This document shows positions 9,067-16,785 of a stretch of DNA of 64,000 nucleotides, piece by piece. The notes below the pieces were generated by a model that had not been told where the DNA came from, did no database searches, and saw only the letters and a list, made by a program, of their open reading frames with translations. Each line of letters begins with the position of its first letter. The stretch's first letter is position 1. The position numbers were made by a program, and so were the translations under genes. This stretch comes from Pedobacter ginsenosidimutans (GTDB lineage: Bacteria; Bacteroidota; Bacteroidia; Sphingobacteriales; Sphingobacteriaceae). The stretch is taken from the NCBI RefSeq assembly GCF_001442625.1, contig NZ_LMZQ01000010.1:98622-162621 (forward strand). Direction: 5' to 3'.

Positions 9067-9435
9067 TGTCTTTTTATTAATTTTCTTCTCCAGCATCTGC
9101 TGAAAACCGTAAGTCATTTTTTGTAACTCATCAATCTGAGTGAGTAAAGGATCTAAAATTTCAGATTCAAGAATTGCGAGTTTATTAGCGATTACCAATT
9201 GAGTTTGCAGTTCATAAGAAGAACCATTTGCTATTCCCAAAAAGTGATTAAACTCTTTAGTCGAATTTCTTCCTGCTCCTTCTGCGATGTTAGATGGAAT
9301 TGAGACGGCTGCTCTTCTAGATTGACTAATCAGTCCAAAGCGTTCATCATTTGGAAAAGTTGAAGTTGCTTTGTAAACATTAACAGCTAAATCAATTGCT
9401 TTATTCCAGATTTTCAACTCTTTTAAATTATTCAT
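9064..9435 (-). CDS. Four-helix-bundle protein (S23/IVS family)
   Basis: The protein has 123 residues and is all helical. It has the family's marks: ELKIWNKAIDLAVNVYKAT at the start, then FGLISQSRRAAVSIPSNIAEGAGR, the conserved NIAEG motif of TIGR02436. Such proteins were first found in 23S rRNA intervening sequences and are common as stray genes in Bacteroidota. A distant relative, Avd, assists diversity-generating retroelements, but there is no reverse transcriptase here. The gene interrupts a fatty-acid operon and lies between a TTTGAGA repeat (8869-9066) and a tail fragment of the same repeat (9474-9506), so it looks inserted. Its biological role is not known. Confidence 0.85.
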   Translation of the reverse strand: MNNLKELKIWNKAIDLAVNVYKATSTFPNDERFGLISQSRRAAVSIPSNIAEGAGRNSTKEFNHFLGIANGSSYELQTQLVIANKLAILESEILDPLLTQIDELQKMTYGFQQMLEKKINKKT

Positions 9436-9473
9436 TTTTTATAAAATTTATCTGCTCAGGTATAAACGGATGC

Positions 9474-9506
9474 ATTTTCTCAAATCTCACATCTAATATC
9501 TCAATT
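9474..9506. repeat. Tail fragment of the TTTGAGA element
   Basis: The words TTCTCAAATCTCACATC and TAATATCTCAATTC match the tail of the full copy near 10800-10834. This piece lies between the S23-like gene and the fadA stop, so the S23-like gene has tail-type repeat sequence on both sides. Confidence 0.6.
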
Positions 9507-10682
9507 CTAAAGAAGCTCAAATATCCCTGCGGCACCTTGCCCGGTTCCTACGCACATGGTTACCATTCCGTACTTTTTGTTCTGTCTTTTTAGCTCGTTC
9601 ATAACCTGTACGGTCAGTTTTGCTCCTGTACAACCCAGCGGATGCCCCAATGCAATTGCACCACCATTTACGTTAATTACATCAGGATTTAAATCCAATG
9701 TTCTGATTACGGCTAACGATTGTGAGGCAAAAGCTTCATTCAGCTCAATTAGGTCGATATCTTCTTTTTTCAAACCTGCTTGTTTCAACGCTTTTGGAAT
9801 AGCCTCAATTGGTCCAATCCCCATAATGCGTGGCGGAACTCCTGCAATACCATAGCTTACCAACCTGGCAATCGGTTCTGCATTTAATTCTTTCATTTTC
9901 TTTTCAGACACCACCAAAACAAAAGCTGCTCCATCAGATGTTTGCGATGAATTACCTGCGGTTACACTTCCAACCGCATCGAATACGGGTTTCAGTTTGG
10001 CCAATTTATCTAAGGTAGTATCTGCACGTGGACCTTCATCGGTATCGACCACGTAAGAACGGGTTTTCTTTTTAAGGTTGGCATCAAGGTAATTTTCGTT
10101 TACCGTGATTGGCAAAACACCATCTTTTAAATGACCATTTTTTATAGCATGAATGGCTTTCTCATGAGATTTTAACGAAAAAGCATCCTGATCTTCACGG
10201 CTCACATTATATTCTTTAGCTACTGCTTCGGCTGTTAACCCCATACCCCAATACCAGTCTGGATTGTTTTTTGCAACTTCTGCATTAGGAACGAGTTTCC
10301 ATCCCCCAAAAGGCATTCCGCTCATTACCTCTACACCACCGGCAATAATACAATCGGCCATACCGGCTTTAATTTTAGCAACTGCTGTTGCAATGGTATC
10401 TAAACCCGATGCGCAGTAACGGTTTACGGTAACACCAGGAACTTTATCGGTATCCAAACCCATTAGCGAAATCATGCGGCCAATATTTAAGCCCTGCTCT
10501 GCTTCCGGAGTAGCGTTACCCACAATCACATCATCAATCTGTTCGTTGTCTAAATTCGGAACCGATGCCACTAAAGCCCTGATTACTTCTGCGGCTAAAT
10601 CATCAGCTCTTGTAAAACGGAATACGCCACGGGGTGCTTTGCCCACTGCTGTACGATATCCGGCTATAATATATGCTTCCAT
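9507..10682 (-). CDS. fadA: Acetyl-CoA acyltransferase (3-ketoacyl-CoA thiolase)
   Basis: The protein has 391 residues. This thiolase catalyses the last step of beta-oxidation, splitting 3-ketoacyl-CoA with CoA to release acetyl-CoA. The nucleophile is Cys90 in VNRYCASGLDT. His347 in GGAIALGHPLGCTGAK and Cys377 in MCVGTGQGAAG complete the usual thiolase active site, with NEAFASQSLAV before them. Length is normal. It is followed by the S23-like gene and preceded by the FadN-type fusion, with a TTTGAGA repeat 2 bases ahead of its start codon. That context supports the degradative, not biosynthetic, role. Confidence 0.93.
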   Translation of the reverse strand: MEAYIIAGYRTAVGKAPRGVFRFTRADDLAAEVIRALVASVPNLDNEQIDDVIVGNATPEAEQGLNIGRMISLMGLDTDKVPGVTVNRYCASGLDTIATAVAKIKAGMADCIIAGGVEVMSGMPFGGWKLVPNAEVAKNNPDWYWGMGLTAEAVAKEYNVSREDQDAFSLKSHEKAIHAIKNGHLKDGVLPITVNENYLDANLKKKTRSYVVDTDEGPRADTTLDKLAKLKPVFDAVGSVTAGNSSQTSDGAAFVLVVSEKKMKELNAEPIARLVSYGIAGVPPRIMGIGPIEAIPKALKQAGLKKEDIDLIELNEAFASQSLAVIRTLDLNPDVINVNGGAIALGHPLGCTGAKLTVQVMNELKRQNKKYGMVTMCVGTGQGAAGIFELL

Positions 10683-10683
10683 T

Positions 10684-10834
10684 GTTTAAGATTTGAGATC
10701 TGAGATTTGAGATTTGAGACCTGCCCAAATTCAAACTCAAACCGATTATTGTTTTTTTAGATATGAGATTTGAGACGCTAGATGTGAGACCAATTACTTT
10801 CTCAAATCTAATATCTCACATCTCCACTCTCAAC
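10684..10834. repeat. TTTGAGA-rich repeat element, copy 2
   Basis: This full copy fills the whole gap between fadN and fadA. It starts AAGATTTGAGATCTGAG and ends in TCTCAAATCTAATATCTCAC-type words, giving rough terminal inverted repeats. The core 10696-10753 is nearly the same as 8884-8938. Both full copies lie just before a start codon on the minus strand (fadE and fadA), so they form part of the operon mRNA. Confidence 0.75.
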
Positions 10835-13240
10835 TTAATTCCTCAACGGTTTCCCTTTAGTAATAATTGATTGGATCCGCTCTAGCGATTTCCTTTCGCC
10901 AGCAAGGGATAAAAAGGCTTCTCTTTCCAGATCCAATAAATATTGCTCGGTTACTTCAGTTGGAGCCGATAAATCGCCGCCGCACATTACATAACCTAGT
11001 TTTTCGGATATTTTTTTATCGTGTTCAGAAATGAAATGCCCCGCATACATGCTGTTTGCGCCAGCATAAACAATTCCCAATCCTTGTTTTCCTAATACTT
11101 TGATATCGTTCCGTTGAACAGGTTTCGTATAGCCAGCATCAGCCAGCTCTATTGCTTTAGCTTTTGCATCTGCCAATAAGCGATTTCTGTTCATCGAGAT
11201 TGAGAATTTATCCTTTTGCAGATAGCCCAGTTCGTAAGCCTCGTAACCCGAAGTAGAAACTTTGGCCATTCCAATGGTTAGAAAACGGTCTTTCAAGGCA
11301 TTCTGCACAATCTGATCATCTTTATATTCATCAGATGCACGTAAAGCAAATTCTTTTGTTCCGCCACCACCAGGGATAACGCCCACACCAAACTCAACCA
11401 AGCCCATATAAGTTTCGGCCGAAAGCTGAACATGATCGGCATGTAAACTGAACTCGCAACCACCACCCAGGGTTAAATTATGAGGTGCCACCACAACCGG
11501 GATAGAAGAATAACGGATGCGCATTGAAGTATTTTGAAACATCCTGATCGCCATGTTCAATTCATCCCACTCCTGCTCTACCGCCATCATAAAAATCATA
11601 CCCACATTTGCCCCAGCAGAGAAATTTGCACCATCGTTGCCGATTACCAAACCACGGTAATCTTTCTCGGCCATATCAATCGCTTTGTTTATTCCAGAGA
11701 TCACATCACCGCCAATAGTATTCATTTTAGTGTGGAATTCTACATTCAGAATGCCATCGCCCAGATCGATAATCGAAACACCTGAATTTTTCCAAAGGGT
11801 TTTATTTTCGCGAAGGTTATCTAAAATGATAAACTCATCCGTTCCCGGTAAGGCTTTATAACTTTTAGAAGGGATATCGTAATATTTTTTAATGCCGTTT
11901 TCTACTTTATAGAATGAAGTATTTCCGGCATCGAGCATTTCATGCACCCAAGCCGCAGCTTTATTGCCATATTGCTCCATTCCTTCGATGGCTTCTTTTA
12001 CGCCAACCGCATCCCAAAGTTCGAAAGGACCAAGTTCCCAACCGAAACCTGCACGCATGGCATCGTCGATACGGTACAATTCATCAGAAATTTCAGGGAT
12101 ACGATCGGATACATATTCAAATAAGCCAAATGAAGAATGGCGGAACAATTCGCCGGCTTTATCTTTTCCTTTAGCAAAAATCTTCATGCGTTCACGAAGG
12201 TTTTCAATCGGCTTAGTCATTTCTAAGGTGGCCGATTTTACTTTTTGCTGCGGTTTATATTCTAATGTTTTTAAGTCAAGCGCAAGGATTTCGGTTTTAC
12301 CATCAGCAGATTTCGTTTTTTTATAGAAACCTTGTTGGGTTTTATCCCCAAGCCATTTGTTCTCTTCCATCTTTTGCACATACGCAGGTAGTTTAAACAA
12401 ATCGTGTGCTTTATCATCCGGACAGTTATCATAAAGTCCTTTTGCAACTTTGATCATGGTATCTAAACCAACCACATCCGAAGTACGGAAAGTAGCCGAT
12501 TTTGGTCTACCTAAGGCTGGTCCGGTAAATTTATCAACCTCTTCGACTGTCAGATCCAGTTTCTCAACCAAATGCAAAAGTGCCATGATGGAATAAACAC
12601 CTACACGGTTGGCGATAAAAGCTGGCGTATCTTTACATAAAACAGTTGTTTTTCCTAAAAACTTATCGCCATAATGCATCAGAAAATCAACAATTTCAGG
12701 TTGCGTGTGTGGCGTAGGGATAACCTCTAACAATTTTAAATAGCGCGGTGGATTAAAAAAGTGTGTACCACAGAAATGCGATTTAAAATCATCACTCCTT
12801 CCTTCAGCCATTAAGTGGATAGGAATACCTGAAGTATTTGAGGTAATCAATGTACCTGGTTTGCGGAATTGTTCTACCTGTTCGAAAACTTTTTTCTTGA
12901 TATCAAGATTTTCAACCACGACTTCAATTACCCAATCGTAACCGGTAATTTTCGGCATATCATCGTCGAAATTCCCAGTTTTGATCTTATTTAATGCTTT
13001 TTTGGTATAAACTGGAGATGGGTTTGTTTTTACGGCTGTTTGCAAAGCTGTATTAACAATCCGGTTTTTTACAACTGGGTTATCCAGTGTTAATCCTTTT
13101 GCCTGCTCTTCAGGGCTCAGTTCTTTAGGGGCAATATCTAACAACAAAACCTCTACACCAATGTTGGCGAAGTGGCATGCGATACGCGACCCCATAATAC
13201 CCGAACCTAAAACTGCAACTTTATTAATGCTTCGTTTCAT
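10835..13240 (-). CDS. fadN: 3-hydroxyacyl-CoA dehydrogenase / enoyl-CoA hydratase fusion (FadN-type)
   Basis: The protein has 801 residues. It carries the second and third steps of beta-oxidation on one chain. The order is dehydrogenase first: the Rossmann motif VAVLGSGIMGSRIA is at residues 8-21, and the catalytic His lies in CGTHFFNPPRYLKLLEVIP. The enoyl-CoA hydratase part sits near residues 480-690, with NDGANFSAGANVG and HNLTLGGGCEFSLHAD. This order matches Bacillus FadN and is the reverse of E. coli FadB. It lies between a MarR regulator and the thiolase in one direction, which supports a single regulated fatty-acid degradation operon. Confidence 0.92.
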   Translation of the reverse strand: MKRSINKVAVLGSGIMGSRIACHFANIGVEVLLLDIAPKELSPEEQAKGLTLDNPVVKNRIVNTALQTAVKTNPSPVYTKKALNKIKTGNFDDDMPKITGYDWVIEVVVENLDIKKKVFEQVEQFRKPGTLITSNTSGIPIHLMAEGRSDDFKSHFCGTHFFNPPRYLKLLEVIPTPHTQPEIVDFLMHYGDKFLGKTTVLCKDTPAFIANRVGVYSIMALLHLVEKLDLTVEEVDKFTGPALGRPKSATFRTSDVVGLDTMIKVAKGLYDNCPDDKAHDLFKLPAYVQKMEENKWLGDKTQQGFYKKTKSADGKTEILALDLKTLEYKPQQKVKSATLEMTKPIENLRERMKIFAKGKDKAGELFRHSSFGLFEYVSDRIPEISDELYRIDDAMRAGFGWELGPFELWDAVGVKEAIEGMEQYGNKAAAWVHEMLDAGNTSFYKVENGIKKYYDIPSKSYKALPGTDEFIILDNLRENKTLWKNSGVSIIDLGDGILNVEFHTKMNTIGGDVISGINKAIDMAEKDYRGLVIGNDGANFSAGANVGMIFMMAVEQEWDELNMAIRMFQNTSMRIRYSSIPVVVAPHNLTLGGGCEFSLHADHVQLSAETYMGLVEFGVGVIPGGGGTKEFALRASDEYKDDQIVQNALKDRFLTIGMAKVSTSGYEAYELGYLQKDKFSISMNRNRLLADAKAKAIELADAGYTKPVQRNDIKVLGKQGLGIVYAGANSMYAGHFISEHDKKISEKLGYVMCGGDLSAPTEVTEQYLLDLEREAFLSLAGERKSLERIQSIITKGKPLRN

Positions 13241-13316
13241 TATCTATTTGCTTTTCATTAGTCTGATAGAACCATTTATGTAGCAACCTACCAAACAGTT
13301 TTGATTGTTATATTTG

Positions 13317-13751
13317 TTAATCAACAGTATAGGCTACCGTGATATCATTTAGTTTTATCAATAGATTAATAAAAGTCTCTTTCTCCTTTTTAGAGAAATG
13401 CTCATCGAGATATTCATTAAATTTCCGAACAACACCTTTGGCCAATTGTTTTTTCTCTTTGCCGAAATCAGTTAGAAAAACCTTTACCGATCGTTTATCG
13501 CCTGCAGATGTTTCACGGTAAATGAGGTTGGCCTCTTCCATATTATTTAACATGCGGGATAAACTGGTCGCTTTAACCCCAAGCAAGCCAGCTAAATTTG
13601 AAACTGCAGTTCCCTCGGCATCATCTATATTAATAAGCATGTAACCAATGGCCTGGGTGATCCCGAAACTAGATGCCATTTGATTGTACTTATTAAACAT
13701 ATTTTGCCAGGCAAACTTAACGTGGTAATCTATGGTTTGTTGTTGTTTCAT
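13317..13751 (-). CDS. MarR-family transcriptional regulator
   Basis: Winged-helix regulator of about 144 residues. I take the start at Met11 of the longest frame (MKQQQTIDYHV) because the ten codons before it run across an inverted repeat that looks like an operator. The wHTH core is GLLGVKATSLSRMLNNMEEANLIYRE, followed by the wing GDKRSVKVFLTDFGK, both typical of MarR. It is the first gene of the beta-oxidation run and probably represses it, perhaps with an acyl-CoA as inducer (inference from context; the family binds many ligands). The gap to fadN is only 76 bases. Confidence 0.87.
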   Translation of the reverse strand: MKQQQTIDYHVKFAWQNMFNKYNQMASSFGITQAIGYMLINIDDAEGTAVSNLAGLLGVKATSLSRMLNNMEEANLIYRETSAGDKRSVKVFLTDFGKEKKQLAKGVVRKFNEYLDEHFSKKEKETFINLLIKLNDITVAYTVD

Positions 13752-13764
13752 TTTTGTTAATTTA

Positions 13765-13809
13765 TTATGCTTGCATAACAAAGCTAATGAATGTATTTTG
13801 TTAATGCAA
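13765..13809. promoter_or_regulatory. Candidate MarR operator
   Basis: A perfect inverted repeat with a 2-base spacer, TTATGC-TT-GCATAA, lies at 13765-13778, 14 bases before the chosen MarR start. Its right half also pairs with a second site: TTGCATAACAAA (13771-13782) and TTTTGTTAATGCAA (13796-13809) are inverted copies with one bulged base. Paired palindromes by a marR start are typical of autoregulation. No binding data are available. Confidence 0.45.
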
Positions 13810-13861
13810 TAGAAAAATTCAAAATATTTGTCAAATTTTTCTTATCATAGTCATACACAAA

Positions 13862-14839
13862 ATGAAAACACTTAATATGTTAAAAGTTAGAGGAATTCTC
13901 CTGTTTAGCCTATTTATTTTATGGGCTACAATTTGTAAAAGTCAGGTATCTTATTTCGGAGCTGCTCTTTTAAACAGTCAAAAATTAGAGACATTTAAAA
14001 AAACAACAACTTTATTTACTTTACAGTATGCGGATTATGCTGATCTGGAAAAATTTGATCAGGCGATTAAAAAAAACTGGACGATTACACCTTATAAAAT
14101 TATTAAACCCGAAGAGCTTGCCCGTTATGATACACTTGCTAATTACTCCTTTTTTTATTTCGATGGATATGCCGAGAAATTGGATAGTACAACTAACGTA
14201 AATGTGGTTTATGCATTAAAATTAATAACGCCATCTAAAAAACCCAAGGTTAAGGAAGAAAGCATATTAGCAACAGTTACACTTTTTGCTGATCGGAACA
14301 CCAATCTGCTGATTGAAACGCAGGATCAACAATTTGGATCAAAAAGAAGTATAAAAAATAATATTTTATCAAACTTCTATAACAAGTCTGGTTTCCTCAA
14401 CTGGTCTCCAGGCTTTTTAACTGGTTATTTAAAACAGATCAATGATGGATTGCTCGCAAATGAGAACTGTACTTTAGATTACCAATTTTACAATAAAGTA
14501 CGCTTACCTGAATTAGCAAAGGAAACACTGTACGTACCCGAATATATTAAGGAAGTGTTTTCTTCAAGGCTGGCACTTTTACCACCATCAGGCATAATTT
14601 CTGAACCTTATAATTATAAACTCAAATTTGTATCATATAAGGTGCTTGATAGTTTAATTTTGAACAAAGAAACTCATATTAAATACGTGGTTTACACACA
14701 ACGTTCGGATGATAAAATTATAAGCGTTTATGATAGCAAAGACGATAAAATCATTTATCAGCGTTTTTATCCGCAATCACCAAACTTTGAAATGAATGAT
14801 TTAAGCGAGATTAAAAAGGTAATTGTTTCACTTAAATAA
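13862..14839 (+). CDS. Secreted protein of unknown function
   Basis: The protein has 325 residues. I do not recognise a family. It starts with a signal peptide (about residues 1-28: a hydrophobic run GILLFSLFILWATICKS, then QVSYF). The rest is a soluble, Lys/Tyr/Leu-rich chain with no Cys cluster, repeat or transmembrane segment, so it is probably periplasmic or cell-surface. It stands alone: the MarR gene diverges upstream, and repeat debris follows downstream. A T-run just after the stop has no clear stem. Confidence 0.7.
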   Translation: MKTLNMLKVRGILLFSLFILWATICKSQVSYFGAALLNSQKLETFKKTTTLFTLQYADYADLEKFDQAIKKNWTITPYKIIKPEELARYDTLANYSFFYFDGYAEKLDSTTNVNVVYALKLITPSKKPKVKEESILATVTLFADRNTNLLIETQDQQFGSKRSIKNNILSNFYNKSGFLNWSPGFLTGYLKQINDGLLANENCTLDYQFYNKVRLPELAKETLYVPEYIKEVFSSRLALLPPSGIISEPYNYKLKFVSYKVLDSLILNKETHIKYVVYTQRSDDKIISVYDSKDDKIIYQRFYPQSPNFEMNDLSEIKKVIVSLK

Positions 14840-14861
14840 GTTTTTTTTTTAAAGGGGAACC

Positions 14862-15035
14862 ATCTCGACTTCATTGCACTCTGTTACTATTGATAGATTC
14901 TATCCGGGCAGTCGTCATTCCCGCGCAGGCGGGGGAACCACCAAGTGCTTAGCGAAGATAATCTTAAAGCTTATTGCATTAAGATTCCCAATCAAGCTGG
15001 GAATAACAAATCCTCGGAGCCGAGACGACTAGAGT
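14862..15035. repeat. REP-like debris with CGTCATTCCCGC hairpin
   Basis: This gap holds CGTCATTCCCGCGCAGGCGG (a small CCCGC/GCGGG hairpin) near 14915, CAAGCTGGGAATAACAAA near 14993, and CTCGGAGCCGAGACG near 15013 (a CTCGG/CCGAG palindrome). It resembles worn copies of common interspersed CGTCATTCCCG elements. No coding sequence is seen between 14840 and 15105. Confidence 0.5.
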
Positions 15036-15053
15036 CAGGTGGTTTTGGGATAT

Positions 15054-15085
15054 AAAAAAAGCGCCCCAATAAATCGGTGCGCTTT
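15054..15085 (-). terminator. Intrinsic terminator of the OmpA-family gene
   Basis: The stem AAAGCGC-CC pairs with GG-GCGCTTT around the loop AATAAAT. On the minus strand it is followed by seven U (A run at 15054-15060). It lies about 20 bases past the stop of the OmpA gene. Confidence 0.8.
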
Positions 15086-15105
15086 CATATGTGTATTAAA
15101 ACAGA

Positions 15106-16428
15106 CTAGTAAAGGGTAAACTCTACACGACGGTTTTGTTGACGACCAGCCGCTGTTTTGTTGGTAGCAATTGGTTGACCCATGCCATAACCTGTAGCCT
15201 CAATACGTGATGCATTTGCACCTTGAGAAACCAAATAAGCTTTTACAGATTCTGCTCTATCTTTCGATAAACGCAAGTTTAATTCTTTTGAACCTGTATT
15301 ATCTGTATGACCAGCTAATTTTAAGCTAAAGTTTTTCTGGATTAATAATGCAGCAACTCTGTTTAAAGAAGTATAAGATTTAGAACGGATGGTTGCTTTA
15401 CCTAAATCAAACTCTAAGTTTTTAATCGCTTCGTTAACAACTTTACGATCTTCTTCTGTTACGATTACTTTTTCTACAACTTTTTCTGGTGTTTTTAATG
15501 GACAACCAGAACCATCAACAACAGTACCAGCTGGTGTATCAGGACATTTATCCAATTTATCTGCAACACCGTCACCATCGCTATCTTTTAAGATATCGTT
15601 TAGTTCCGAACGTAATTTTGCATTATCAGCTTTTTGGGCATTTAAATCAGATTTTAAACCTTCTGCAGTTTGTTTTGCTTTTAAAGCTTCATCATAAGTT
15701 AAAGCTACCGGGTTGTGGAAAGCCAATTGTTTTCCAGTACCTAACGCAAACTCTAAACCAGCATAAGCGTAATTGTATTTATCATTTCCGTTTTTGTAGT
15801 AACCATCTAAGTTATCACCATCAACAAAGTTAATTGTCCAACCTAAATCTAAATTAACCGCATCAGAAATTTTAAATTTAGCACCTAATCCAACAGGAAT
15901 AATTAATTCGTTGATGTTATCGCCACCACCAAATTCCGAAGTTCCCGCTGCGGTAGTAATTGTAGGTTTGTAAGCTGCAATACCAGCACCAGCTGAAGCA
16001 TAAAGTTGTAGAGTGTTCTCTTTTTTAAACATATCGATATTGAACATGTTTACCACAGCATTTAAACTTCCTGAATAAGATAATTCAGTGTCAAAAGCTC
16101 TTACCGGAGAATTGTTTACCAAACCACTTTCGTAAGGCTCGGTATTATCGCCTTTTAATTTACCACGAACTCCATCTAAACGAAGAGAGAAATAAGGTGT
16201 AAATTGTTTTTTAATGTAAAGGCCATAACCCAAACTTGATTTGTTATTACTGAAATCATTTTTTCCACCTAATGGTGATAATGGTGTAAGTACACCAGCG
16301 TTTACACCGATAGACCATGTTCTGAAGGTTGTTGTTGAAGTTGCTGGGCTTTCTTGAGCTGAAGCAACCGACCCGATTAATAAACCAGCGAGGGCAACCG
16401 GTAGGGTTTTAAATAATTGTAGTTTCAT
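15106..16428 (-). CDS. OmpA-family outer-membrane protein with TSP3 linker
   Basis: The protein has 440 residues. The signal peptide ends near residue 24 (LIGSVASAQ). A beta-barrel domain follows (about 30-230), then a coiled stretch (EALKAKQTAEGLKSDLNAQK), then a thrombospondin type-3 calcium-binding motif DSDGDGVADKLDKCPDTPAG. The C-terminal OmpA domain has LAGHTDNTGSKELNLRLSKD RAES, which binds peptidoglycan. This is the usual major OmpA-like porin of Bacteroidota and anchors the outer membrane to the wall. The long 5' region (16429 to about 16567) has no gene; I saw no sure promoter consensus in it. Confidence 0.9.
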   Translation of the reverse strand: MKLQLFKTLPVALAGLLIGSVASAQESPATSTTTFRTWSIGVNAGVLTPLSPLGGKNDFSNNKSSLGYGLYIKKQFTPYFSLRLDGVRGKLKGDNTEPYESGLVNNSPVRAFDTELSYSGSLNAVVNMFNIDMFKKENTLQLYASAGAGIAAYKPTITTAAGTSEFGGGDNINELIIPVGLGAKFKISDAVNLDLGWTINFVDGDNLDGYYKNGNDKYNYAYAGLEFALGTGKQLAFHNPVALTYDEALKAKQTAEGLKSDLNAQKADNAKLRSELNDILKDSDGDGVADKLDKCPDTPAGTVVDGSGCPLKTPEKVVEKVIVTEEDRKVVNEAIKNLEFDLGKATIRSKSYTSLNRVAALLIQKNFSLKLAGHTDNTGSKELNLRLSKDRAESVKAYLVSQGANASRIEATGYGMGQPIATNKTAAGRQQNRRVEFTLY

Positions 16429-16567
16429 AAATTTTCTTTTAACGTTGAATAAGCGTTGGTACTCGTATTACAATAGCCATACCAAAAATACAAGCATGTA
16501 AAAATACTTATCAACTTTTCAACACTAAATCGCTGGTGCAATACACAGACAAAACTAAAAAACAAGT

Positions 16568-16775
16568 TATAAATAGTAAACGCATGGCTTTTAATCTGCC
16601 TAAACCTTATTGGTCTTCCAAAATCAAAATCTTTAGTCTCGGGCTTTAGTATCCCTATTTCCTGTTGACATTTTACGAATGGTTGGGTGAGTCACTCCTG
16701 CGAATCACGTGTAAATATTTTTTCACCCCTTTTTTCAATCATCTATTGCCACATGTTGCAAGCACATCCGCCAAA
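16568..16775 (-). pseudogene. Decayed C-terminal fragment of a GAF-protein gene
   Basis: On the minus strand this stretch reads MIEKRGEKIFTRDSQE-stop-LTQP, then FVKCQQEIGILKPETKDFDF, then after a 1-base shift EDQ-stop-GLGRLKAMR. The intact GAF protein (18614-20974) ends with MIKKRIDKILVRNSQERLTQP, 18 further residues, then FVKYLQETGVLKPETEDLDL and EDLQGLSGLKALR. The copy therefore has two in-frame stops, an exact 18-codon deletion and a frameshift. It begins right after the DUF885 stop codon. It shows that a second copy of the GAF gene, or of the pair, once existed here. Confidence 0.85.
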
Positions 16776-16785
16776 ATATTGTACA

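Noticed and set aside
9064..9435. Avd-like helper of a diversity-generating retroelement
   Set aside because: No reverse transcriptase, template repeat or variable repeat is near. The protein has the plain S23/IVS pattern.
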